From: Anaerolineae bacterium
GTDB taxonomy: Bacteria; Chloroflexota; Anaerolineae; UBA4142; SHND01
Direction of reading: 5' to 3'
DNA: 64,000 nt
Assembly: GCA_021463195.1 (NCBI GenBank)
Contig: JAJTXZ010000012.1
Location: forward strand, 1 to 64,000
Below, one piece after another: positions 33,852-41,348 of the stretch. The position numbers were made by a program, and so were the translations under genes. The notes beneath the pieces were generated by a model, which was not told the origin of the DNA, ran no database searches, and worked only from the letters and a program-made list of their open reading frames with translations. Every line of letters begins with the position of its first letter. Position 1 is the stretch's first letter.

Positions 33852-35639
33852 CTATTTGCGCGTCACATGCGTTGCCGCCTTGTCCACGCTCAAAGTCTGG
33901 TCGTCAATCACAACACCGTATTCGCTTTCCGCCGCCGCGCGCGAAACTTTGCCATCGCGCACATCGCGCAATACGGCCTGCGGGTCGCGTTCGCTCGGTT
34001 CGCCGTAACCGCCGCCGCCGGGCAAGCGCAGCGAAACGACATCGCCCTTTTTCAATTTGTCGAGACCTTTGGATTTCAATGGACGTTCGTCGGGCGAATC
34101 GGGATTCAAAATAAATTTCCCCTTTGCGCCCTCTTTGCCGCCGAATAAACCAAACGCGCCGTACACCTGACGATCGCCATAGCGCGCGAATGACATATCG
34201 TCAATCAACACGCGAATATCGCGCCGCAAGCCCAACGCGCCGCGATATTTTCCCGCGCCGCCCGTGTCGGGAATGAATTCGTAACATTCGACGCGCGCGG
34301 GAAATTCCAATTCCACCGCCTCAACCGGCGTATTCAAAAAACGCGCGAGATGCGAATCCTGCCCGTCGCGTCCATCGCGGCAAAACCGCGCGCCCGCGCC
34401 GCCGCCTTGAATGTCAATGTACACAAAGCGTTTGCCGGTTTCGGGATGATAGCCGCTGAAACCGCAGTTGGTGATTTGTCCGTGCGAACCCGCCATCACG
34501 CGTTCGGGCAGCGCCTGCGCGAGCGCGAGCAGCATCGCTTCGGCGATTTTTTGCGATGTTTGCGTGCGCGCGCCGCACGCGCGCGGCAATTTCGGATTCA
34601 CCACCAACCCTTCACGCGCGCGCACCTCGAACGGGCGATAGCATCCTGAATTCGGCGCGACGTGCGGGTCAACGACGGCGATGAGCGCGTAATACACCGC
34701 CGCGTGCACCGTCGCCAATGGACAATTCACATTGCCCGGCACCTGTTCGTCGGTTCCGTCGAAATCCACAATCGCGCGGTCGCCCTCTTTGTGAATGTTC
34801 ACTTGCAGCTTAATCGGCTTGCCCGTCAAGCCGTCGTCGTCCACGTAATCTACGCCGGTGTACGTTCCATCGGGAATTCTTTCCAAGCCCGCGCGAATTC
34901 TTTTTTCGGAATAATCCAACAGCGCGTCGGTGTGTGTTTGAACGACGATAGGCGTGTAACGTTCAAAAATCTCGCGCAGCCGCCGCGCGCCGACAAAATT
35001 CGCGGACGCTTGCGCGCGAATGTCGCCGAGCGTTTTGTCAGGGACGCGAATGTTATTGTTCAAAATGCCGAACAGTTCCGCGTCCTCTTGTCCTTTTTTG
35101 TACAATTTCACCATTGGCAAGCGCAGACCTTCTTGATAAATTTCGGTCAGCCCCCCCTGCGTGCCGCCGGGCGCCGCGCCGCCCAAATCGGCGTGATGCG
35201 CCATCGAACCGACGAATCCGACGAGTAGGGGCGAAGCATTTGCCGAGCCACCGTTTGTCTTGCCGCGCCGCGACTGCAAATGCTTCGCCCCAACAAAAAC
35301 AGGCGCGAACGTGACCAAATCCATGACGTGCTGTCCGCCGCTGTACGGGTCGTTGAACACAATCACATCGCCGTCGTTCAAATCCTCGTCGCGGAATTGC
35401 GCGCGCAGCTGCCGCATCCCCAACTCGAAACCGGTGAGCAGCATCGGCGCGTGATGCGCTTGCGCGATAGTGTTGCCGTTGCGGTCAAAGACCGCGCACG
35501 AAATATCTTTGATTTCTTTGATGACCGTCGAACGCGCGGTGCGAATCAACGTGTGTCCCATCTCGTCCGCGATTTGTTCCATCGCGTAACGAAGGACTTG
35601 GATAAGAACGGGGTCGGCGTGCAATTTTTTCTTGGGCAT
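33852..35639 (-). CDS. hyuB: Hydantoinase/oxoprolinase-type subunit B carrying an in-frame palindromic insert
   Basis: 595 residues of the HyuB/N-methylhydantoinase B family: DPVLIQVLRYAMEQIADEMG at the N-terminus, NDPYSGGQHVMDLVTFAPVF, MAHHADLGGAAPGG and AVYYALIAVVDPHVAPNSGC. With HyuA it forms an ATP-dependent lactam hydrolase or carboxylase. In the proposed pathway it would open 2-oxoindole-3-acetate (or its CoA ester) to 2-aminophenylsuccinate. Residues about 116-138 (AKHLQSRRGKTNGGSANASP region) are an extra segment encoded by a palindromic repeat, placed just before the conserved GFVGSMAHH. Its partner hyuA is 1.7 kb upstream, split off by plus-strand genes. Confidence 0.9.
   Translation of the reverse strand: MPKKKLHADPVLIQVLRYAMEQIADEMGHTLIRTARSTVIKEIKDISCAVFDRNGNTIAQAHHAPMLLTGFELGMRQLRAQFRDEDLNDGDVIVFNDPYSGGQHVMDLVTFAPVFVGAKHLQSRRGKTNGGSANASPLLVGFVGSMAHHADLGGAAPGGTQGGLTEIYQEGLRLPMVKLYKKGQEDAELFGILNNNIRVPDKTLGDIRAQASANFVGARRLREIFERYTPIVVQTHTDALLDYSEKRIRAGLERIPDGTYTGVDYVDDDGLTGKPIKLQVNIHKEGDRAIVDFDGTDEQVPGNVNCPLATVHAAVYYALIAVVDPHVAPNSGCYRPFEVRAREGLVVNPKLPRACGARTQTSQKIAEAMLLALAQALPERVMAGSHGQITNCGFSGYHPETGKRFVYIDIQGGGAGARFCRDGRDGQDSHLARFLNTPVEAVELEFPARVECYEFIPDTGGAGKYRGALGLRRDIRVLIDDMSFARYGDRQVYGAFGLFGGKEGAKGKFILNPDSPDERPLKSKGLDKLKKGDVVSLRLPGGGGYGEPSERDPQAVLRDVRDGKVSRAAAESEYGVVIDDQTLSVDKAATHVTRK
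35225..35294. repeat. Palindromic element inserted in frame in the hydantoinase B gene
   Basis: GGGGCGAAGCATTTGC (35228-35243) pairs perfectly with GCAAATGCTTCGCCCC (35276-35291), with a 32-base loop. The element adds about 23 codons to the enzyme without changing the frame. A related element (GGGGCGAAGCATTGACA) lies between genes at 49643-49714. This resembles the way palindromic elements sit inside Rickettsia genes. Confidence 0.85.
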
Positions 35640-35685
35640 GAATTCCTCTGTTATTGCGTGATATAATTTGAACGGAGGCGCAAAA

Positions 35686-36108
35686 ATGTCTATGACCGTT
35701 ATAAAAGAATCGTCCGTCGGCTATACGGCGGAAATTGAGCGAGTCAAAGCAACAGGCGAGCCGCTTGTAATTGAAGGCGACGGCAAGCCCCTGCTCATCG
35801 TTCTGCCTTATGCGGAATACGACGCGTTGGTCAGGCAAAAGCAACAAGAACAACGCAAGACATACATGGAAGCGTTTGAACGCGAACGCGCCGCCTTTGA
35901 AACCTTAAAGCCACAGCTTTTGAAAACGCAGCTGGGTCAATACGTTGCCATTCATGGTGGACAGGTTGTAGATTCGGATGCATCCGATATTGAACTTGCC
36001 AAGCGCGTCTTGCCGCATTATCCAAAACAAGCTGTCTACATCCAACTCGTGCAAAACGAACTGCCCGTGTATGAAATTACAGCGCGCGAGGAACTAACTC
36101 GTGCCTGA
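35686..36108 (+). CDS. Phd-like N-terminal plus DUF5678-like protein, paired with an aspartyl protease
   Basis: 140 residues from the ATG at 35686 behind a strong GGAGG and 18 bases after a perfect TATAAT box (35662-35667). Residues 1-45 (SVGYTAEIERVKATGEPLVI, then GDGKPLLIVLPYAEYDAL) resemble the Phd/YefM antitoxin N-terminus. The C-terminal part, GQYVAIHGGQVVDSDASDIE and YIQLVQNELPVYEI, resembles DUF5678 modules. The stop overlaps the GTG of the protease-like gene. This two-gene layout is recurrent in bacteria but its role is not established. Confidence 0.75.
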   Translation: MSMTVIKESSVGYTAEIERVKATGEPLVIEGDGKPLLIVLPYAEYDALVRQKQQEQRKTYMEAFERERAAFETLKPQLLKTQLGQYVAIHGGQVVDSDASDIELAKRVLPHYPKQAVYIQLVQNELPVYEITAREELTRA

Positions 36109-36475
36109 TTACGACTCCCGTGAACGTCCTCCCGCGCCAATTGTTTCACTTGTTGTGACAAACTCGGAGAGCGGAACAAGCATTGTCCTCCGCGGCAAAC
36201 TGGATACGGGAGCTTCCATTTCTGTTCTGCCGATGTCCGCGCTCGAACCTCTGGAACTTTATCCGAAAGGTGAAACCGCAATCATTGGCTACGATGGCGC
36301 GCGGACTGTGCGTGAAACATATTATGCGGATTTGGAAATAGAAAGCGTGCGTTTGGCAAGCGTGCGTTTGGTAACAACATCGCGCGTAGAGATGCTCTTG
36401 GGGCGCGATGTTCTAAATCAATTCCTCATTCTCCTCGACGGCAAAGCGCTCACGTTTGAAATGCGCGAACCGTAA
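36101..36475 (+). CDS. Retropepsin-like (clan AA) aspartic protease
   Basis: 124 residues from a GTG at 36101 with GAGGA upstream. The catalytic triplet LDTGAS (D35) and the later hydrophobic-hydrophobic-Gly motif LLGRDVLNQFLILLDG are the two hallmarks of retropepsin-fold proteases. The size fits a homodimer of one-lobe subunits. The gene overlaps the upstream DUF5678-like gene by 8 bases, so they are translated together. The substrate is unknown. Confidence 0.82.
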   Translation: MPDYDSRERPPAPIVSLVVTNSESGTSIVLRGKLDTGASISVLPMSALEPLELYPKGETAIIGYDGARTVRETYYADLEIESVRLASVRLVTTSRVEMLLGRDVLNQFLILLDGKALTFEMREP

Positions 36476-36510
36476 TTCAAAAATAGCCCCAATTTAGTGA
36501 GGTGATGCAA

Positions 36511-36849
36511 ATGGCGAGAAAAATTGTGCGAGAGAGTCAAACTAGTTACACCGTGCAGTTGAAATCGAACGAGCCGTTCGACAAACCCAAGATTATCCGC
36601 CGGAATGGCAAACGTGTTGGCGCGTTCATTCCGCTTGCCGATTATCAAGAGTTTGTCGCATGGAAGAGAAAGCAGCGCGTGCTTACACCAAAATCAACGC
36701 GGCGCACGCGTGTTCCGCGCAAGCGCAAACAAAACAAGCTTACTGACTTGATTGGAATCATTCAAGCCGAGCCAAGCGGTCAAAAGATTGATCTTTCACA
36801 ATTCATGAACAAACATGGCTACGAACAACTTGACCGCGATGATACTTGA
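36511..36849 (+). CDS. Antitoxin with Phd-like N-terminus and HGYEQL tail
   Basis: 112 residues; the ATG at 36511 is preferred (AGGTGA site), with a GTG at 36502 and an ATG at 36505 as alternatives. N-terminal region TVQLKSNEPFDKPKIIRRNG and GAFIPLADYQEFVAWK recalls Phd/YefM-type DNA-binding antitoxins. A basic linker (RRTRVPRKRKQ) leads to the tail LTDLIGIIQAEPSGQKIDLS, then FMNKHGYEQL. The same tail type ends the unrelated-looking antitoxin at 45732, whose PIN partner is homologous, so the tail is the probable toxin-binding part. The stop overlaps the toxin gene by 35 bases. Confidence 0.78.
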   Translation: MARKIVRESQTSYTVQLKSNEPFDKPKIIRRNGKRVGAFIPLADYQEFVAWKRKQRVLTPKSTRRTRVPRKRKQNKLTDLIGIIQAEPSGQKIDLSQFMNKHGYEQLDRDDT

Positions 36850-37372
36850 TTTTTACGCGTCTCTCCCGCCAACGATTTATTGGGATGCAAGCTTCATCAT
36901 CAATTTCTCGCATGCCGACAACCCGTTTTACAGCGAATGTACGGAATTTTTGGCGCGCCTTGAATCTTCCGATACGCAATGTTTTGTCTCCGCTCTGGCC
37001 TTGGATGAAGTCTGGTTTGTCCTTTTGCAATTATTTGTCGCGCGTGATTATGCTCCCAGAAAATTTTGGAAGGTGTATGAGCAAGAACCCGCAGTGATTC
37101 TTGCCTACCTTGATCAAATTGAAAAAATTACAGCCAAAATTTACGCGGTACCACAGCTACGAGTTCTTGGCGTAACCCCACGCTCTCCGTTGCTGGCTCT
37201 TGAGAACATGCGCCAATTTCATCTCTTGCCGCGCGACGCGATGCATCTGGCAATCATGCGCCAACACCAAATCCCCGCCATCGCAACTCTCGACGCCGAT
37301 TTTCAATCGGTAGAAAGCATCACGATTTTCACCTGCAACCCAAATCTCCTCAACGCGTCTGCCCAAGCGTAA
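36815..37372 (+). CDS. PIN-domain toxin (VapC-like)
   Basis: 185 residues with PIN-fold acidic residues in IYWDASFIINF, ALALDEVWFVL, RDAMHLAIM and TLDADFQSV, as expected for a metal-dependent RNase. Starts at 36815 or 36839 are possible; both overlap the antitoxin gene, which implies translational coupling. It ends inside the 3' end of the convergent hyuA gene (23-base overlap), so this module was inserted or retained very tightly between hyuA and hyuB. About half of its residues match the PIN protein at 46027. Confidence 0.85.
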   Translation: MATNNLTAMILDFYASLPPTIYWDASFIINFSHADNPFYSECTEFLARLESSDTQCFVSALALDEVWFVLLQLFVARDYAPRKFWKVYEQEPAVILAYLDQIEKITAKIYAVPQLRVLGVTPRSPLLALENMRQFHLLPRDAMHLAIMRQHQIPAIATLDADFQSVESITIFTCNPNLLNASAQA

Positions 37373-39419
37373 TCACGATATTCCCCCACCCATCCAATTT
37401 CGCCGTCGCGCCCGGAATCACCACTGTGCTCGAAATAATTTCCTCAATCATGCACGGACCTGGCAGCGTCATCCCCGGTTTCAATAAATCGCGTTCGTAC
37501 ACCGGCACGTTCACAAAACCGCGTCCCGCAAAATAGACGCGGCGTTTGTTTTTCAATGCCGCGCGCGCAGAATCTTGCGCGCGTTTGCGTTTTGGCAATT
37601 TCACATCCGGGACTTGGCCGATGCCCGTGAGCCGCACGTTGATAACATCCACGCCCTCTTTTTCGGAACTGTAGGCGTACACCTTTTGATGCAGCGCGTG
37701 AAAGCGCGCCACCGTCGCGTCAATTTCTTTGCGCGTTAAATGCCCGTTGTGAACGACCGGCACATTCAACTCATACGCTTGCCCCGCGTAACGCAAATCC
37801 GCGGTCCATTGAATCGCAATATCCTCCGCCCCGATTTTTTCTTGCGCCAACGCGGCGCGCGCTTGCGCTTCCATCGTCTTGTACGCGCGCTCCAACGCGT
37901 CCAAATCCAACGCCGACGCGGATTTCGCCACCGTCTGCACGTAATCGTGACGAATGTCGCTCGTGACGAGACCGAACGCCGAGAACGCGCCGGGATACAA
38001 TGGCACAACCACTTTTTTCATTCCAATCTCTTGCGCCAATTCGCACGCGTGCAGCGCGCCCGCGCCGCCGAACGCGAGTAGCGTGAATTCGCGCGGGTCG
38101 AATCCTTTTTCAATCGAACTGCCCGCCATCCCTTTGACCATGTTCGCATTGACGACGCGAATAATGCCATACGCGGCTTGTTCCACCGACATGCCCAACG
38201 GCTGCGCGACATGTTTTTCAATCGCCGCGTGCGCGCGTTCGGGATAGAGTTTGATCTCGCCGCCGAGAAAATAATCGGGGTTCAATCTGCCCAAAACCAA
38301 ATTCGCATCGGTGACCGTTGGCAATTCGCCGCCGACGCCGTAACACGCGGGCCCCGGGTCGGACGACGCGGATTGCGGACCGACATTCAACGCGCCGCCC
38401 GCGTCCACCCACGCGATACTCCCCCCCCCCGCGCCGAGCGCGTGAACGTCCACCGCCGGAATTTTGACGGGATAGCCCTCGAACTTGCCTTCGGACGAAA
38501 TGCGCGGCACGCCGTCAATGACGAGCCCAATGTCGAAACTCGTGCCGCCCATGTCAACCGTCATCACATATTTATCGCCGATGAGTCCGCCGATGAACGC
38601 GCCCGCGACGGTGCCGCCTGCCGGACCCGAATTGACAATGTTGACCGCGTGTTCGCGCGCCGCCTCCGCCGAAATCGCGCCGCCGCTCGCTTGCATGATT
38701 CGCACCTGCACCGCGCCGTATTTTTCATTCAGCATCGCAGTCAAATTTTTCAGATAGCGTTCGACAATTGGCTGCAAGTACGCGTTGATGACCGTCGTTG
38801 ACGTGCGCTCGAATTCGCGGAACTCGGGACAGATGCTCGATGAAAGCGAAACGGGCGCTTCGGGATAAATTTCGTTGCAAATTTCTTTGACGCGCTGTTC
38901 GTGCGCTGGATTCAAAAACGAAAAGAGCAAGCACACCGCAATCGTTTCGACGCGCTGCGCCTTGAGATAATTCACCGCGCGCACAACGGAATCTTCATCC
39001 AACGGATGCACCACATTGCCGTGCGCGTCCACGCGTTCGTCCACTTCGGCGCGCAAAAAACGCGGCGCGAGCGGCGCGGGCAAATCCACGAGGAAATCGT
39101 ACAATCCTTCGTCGGGGCGCTCGACGCGCGCGATTTCCAACACATCGCGAAAGCCGCGCGTCGTCAGCAGCCCCGTGCGCGCCCCTTTGCGCTCAATCAG
39201 CGCGTTCGTCCCAATCGTCGTGCCGTGTCCATGCACCATGTAATCCAAATCCGCGATGGACGCGTTCGCGATGTTCAATATTTTTTCGATGCCGTTGAGT
39301 ACGCCCTGCGCGGGATTTTTGGGCGTGGTAAATGTTTTGGTGTAATGAATTTTTCCGCGCTGGTCATCAATGAGAACAACATCGGTAAATGTTCCGCCTA
39401 CGTCAATGCCAATACGCAT
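37350..39419 (-). CDS. hyuA: Hydantoinase/oxoprolinase-type subunit A (ATP-dependent)
   Basis: 689 residues from the ATG at 39419 (GGAGA upstream). The N-terminal actin-like ATPase begins RIGIDVGGTFTDVVLID; further motifs are HGHGTTIGTNALIERKGA, VDMGGTSFDIGLV and FGGAGALHACELA. Together with HyuB it hydrolyses or carboxylates lactam/ketone substrates using ATP. In the indoleacetate pathway known from denitrifiers an enzyme of this type opens the 2-oxoindole ring. A run of ten C (38421-38430) lies in the codons for GAGGGS. It overlaps the PIN toxin gene convergently. Confidence 0.92.
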   Translation of the reverse strand: MRIGIDVGGTFTDVVLIDDQRGKIHYTKTFTTPKNPAQGVLNGIEKILNIANASIADLDYMVHGHGTTIGTNALIERKGARTGLLTTRGFRDVLEIARVERPDEGLYDFLVDLPAPLAPRFLRAEVDERVDAHGNVVHPLDEDSVVRAVNYLKAQRVETIAVCLLFSFLNPAHEQRVKEICNEIYPEAPVSLSSSICPEFREFERTSTTVINAYLQPIVERYLKNLTAMLNEKYGAVQVRIMQASGGAISAEAAREHAVNIVNSGPAGGTVAGAFIGGLIGDKYVMTVDMGGTSFDIGLVIDGVPRISSEGKFEGYPVKIPAVDVHALGAGGGSIAWVDAGGALNVGPQSASSDPGPACYGVGGELPTVTDANLVLGRLNPDYFLGGEIKLYPERAHAAIEKHVAQPLGMSVEQAAYGIIRVVNANMVKGMAGSSIEKGFDPREFTLLAFGGAGALHACELAQEIGMKKVVVPLYPGAFSAFGLVTSDIRHDYVQTVAKSASALDLDALERAYKTMEAQARAALAQEKIGAEDIAIQWTADLRYAGQAYELNVPVVHNGHLTRKEIDATVARFHALHQKVYAYSSEKEGVDVINVRLTGIGQVPDVKLPKRKRAQDSARAALKNKRRVYFAGRGFVNVPVYERDLLKPGMTLPGPCMIEEIISSTVVIPGATAKLDGWGNIVITLGQTR

Positions 39420-39450
39420 GTGTGGTCTCCATGAGGAATAGTGAACCAGA

Positions 39451-40662
39451 TTACGGCTTCGCTGTCCGAGCCGCATCATATTCCTCGTGCAATGTTTTCA
39501 AATGTTGAATTTTCTGTCGCGCAACTTTGATAAATTTTGGGTCATTTAGCAATTCATAGGTCACGCCTTTATAAAGCAACTTGACCTCGATTTCTTCCAG
39601 AATATCTTGCGCGGAACCAAAGACGTTACTCAATTCCTCGTCCAGCATTCTTCTAATGTCTTGCTCTTTTGGTTGTTTGCCAAGATATTTCTGCCAACGC
39701 GAGGGCCAGTTATCGCGAACACTGGGCCAGAGTGCATTCGCGAGCGTGTCCCGATTCGCCTTGATTTCATTTTCCAATTTTGATCTAGTTTGACGTTGAA
39801 AGCGCATTACCCATTTACGCAATGTCTTTACTGCCACTTCAAAATCATCTTTATTCGAGCGCAATATCACGGAGCCATACCCCTGCAAAGAAATCAAGTA
39901 ACGTTTAGTAATATACTCCTTGAGTTTGCTCACACTGTTTGCAGAAAACGGGCCCGTTTCGTCCACCAATCGAAAAGAACTTTTTAACAGCCGTTTGGTT
40001 TTGTCATCACGCGCTAGACCCATCAAGTCGCTCGAAATTGGAACGCGTTTCTGCTGGAGTCTTCCACCCTTGAGTTCAAACTCGACGAACTCGAACTGCG
40101 TACTGAATACGCGCACGATACGCGCAATATCAAATTTCACGGGAGGATTCTTGTGCAAATCATTTTTGACTTGCTCGATTTGCTTTGGAGTTACGGTATC
40201 CAATCCAATTGTTTGGCTTTGTACTCCACTCTCGCTTTGACCCAAGTCTTCCAAGATGTTTAGAGGCGCAGAAAATAGAGTGACCGCATTTGGATGTTCG
40301 GACTGCGTTGTTCCTGCTTCGATGAGTAATGGCGTTGGCGCGTAGATAATTGTTTTGTCGTCCACGATGATGACACCGACACGAATACCTGGCTGATGCG
40401 TTATGAGCGTCTTTAGTTCTGCTGCTGTCGCTTGCAGTAATTCAAGCCCCTCCAGCGTACCGTACCCTAAACGCGACACTTCGGGGTCAATATCTAAAGT
40501 AATCTTTACTGAAGATGCGCCCAACATCCGCCAACGTTCTTGAATTGCCCGCGCAACTGACAGACTCAAACCTGGTGTTACGATAATCAAACGTTGTGTC
40601 GCCGATTGAATCAAACGAATCAAAGAATCGTCATTGATGCTTGTGAATGAGGATGATTGCAT
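39451..40662 (-). CDS. Conserved protein of unknown function, N-terminal PLD-like fold suspected
   Basis: 403 residues from the ATG at 40662 (TTGGAGA site; the TTG at 40674 is a weaker start). The N-terminus NDDSLIRLIQSATQRLIIVT looks like the start of a phospholipase-D-like domain, but no HKD motif is visible. Middle: LDIDPEVSRLGYGTLEGLEL and VDDKTIIYAPTPLLIEAGTT. C-terminal half is helical (QRQTRSKLENEIKANRDTLA) and ends LHEEYDAA. Codon use is less GCG-rich than in the neighbouring enzymes, which with the adjacent mazEF-like pair suggests acquired DNA. A defence or nucleic-acid role is only a guess. Confidence 0.75.
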   Translation of the reverse strand: MQSSSFTSINDDSLIRLIQSATQRLIIVTPGLSLSVARAIQERWRMLGASSVKITLDIDPEVSRLGYGTLEGLELLQATAAELKTLITHQPGIRVGVIIVDDKTIIYAPTPLLIEAGTTQSEHPNAVTLFSAPLNILEDLGQSESGVQSQTIGLDTVTPKQIEQVKNDLHKNPPVKFDIARIVRVFSTQFEFVEFELKGGRLQQKRVPISSDLMGLARDDKTKRLLKSSFRLVDETGPFSANSVSKLKEYITKRYLISLQGYGSVILRSNKDDFEVAVKTLRKWVMRFQRQTRSKLENEIKANRDTLANALWPSVRDNWPSRWQKYLGKQPKEQDIRRMLDEELSNVFGSAQDILEEIEVKLLYKGVTYELLNDPKFIKVARQKIQHLKTLHEEYDAARTAKP

Positions 40663-40790
40663 GGTGTTCTCCAATTATGGAATCGTTTCTCCAAACCATT
40701 TTATCATCCAAATTCTCTGTGGGAATCTTCTTCTCCATCCGCACCATGTTATAATCCTTCGCAGCAAGTTAGAGAGGTGGAGGTACCAAG

Positions 40791-40997
40791 ATGATGCAGC
40801 AAACTGCGCTCAAGTATGATGTTCAAGTATCCGAAGACGGGCATATCGAATTGCCAGTTCCGTTCCCCGCGGGCTCACATCTCATTGTCTTTATCCTTCC
40901 AGCCGACGATGCGTTTGATGACTTGTTCGCCGCATCTGAGAGCAGTCTCGATTTCTGGAACAATGCTTGGGACGACGAGGATTGGAACGATGCCTAA
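40791..40997 (+). CDS. MazE-like antitoxin with acidic C-terminal tail
   Basis: 68 residues; ATG at 40791 seven bases after GGAGG, with a TATAAT box at 40750-40755. The N-terminal strand-rich part (YDVQVSEDGHIELPVPFPAG) resembles small AbrB/MazE-like or related antitoxins. The very acidic, Trp-containing tail (SLDFWNNAWDDEDWNDA) is suited to block a basic RNA-binding groove. The stop overlaps the toxin ATG by 8 bases. Confidence 0.8.
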   Translation: MMQQTALKYDVQVSEDGHIELPVPFPAGSHLIVFILPADDAFDDLFAASESSLDFWNNAWDDEDWNDA

Positions 40998-41331
40998 ACA
41001 AGGTGAGATCGTCCTCATTCCAATTCCGTTCACCGATCTTTCATCGCAAAAACGGCGACCTGTTGTTATCGTATCCAACGACGCGTATAACAGCAAGAGC
41101 GCTGATATTGTTGTCGTGGCAATGACGTCGAATCCCGCCGCAGTGGACTATAGTTTCACGATTACGTCTGCGGATTTAGAAAAAGGCACGCTCAATCGCC
41201 CCTCGAAAATACGCGTAGACAAGATTTACACACTCTCTCAATCCATCATTGTCAAAACGTTTGGACAGGTGAATGCGAAAACACTTGACCGAATCTGCAA
41301 GACACTGAAAGAGTTGACGGATAAATCATAG
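40990..41331 (+). CDS. MazF/PemK-family mRNA endoribonuclease toxin
   Basis: 113 residues, starting MPKQGEIVLIPIPFTDLSSQ. The family motifs are KRRPVVIVSNDAYN, the conserved Ser/Thr region VVVAMTSNPA and the C-terminal KIRVDKIYTLSQSIIVKTFG. MazF enzymes cleave mRNA at short sites when freed from antitoxin. It follows the antitoxin with an 8-base overlap and ends 17 bases before the stop of the convergent mutase gene, again inside the catabolic cluster. Confidence 0.92.
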   Translation: MPKQGEIVLIPIPFTDLSSQKRRPVVIVSNDAYNSKSADIVVVAMTSNPAAVDYSFTITSADLEKGTLNRPSKIRVDKIYTLSQSIIVKTFGQVNAKTLDRICKTLKELTDKS

Positions 41332-41348
41332 TGGCGCACTCGTGACAA

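Noticed and set aside
39451-40662. Phospholipase D nuclease
   Set aside because: No HxK(x)4D motif is visible; only the N-terminal pattern is reminiscent. Function left open.
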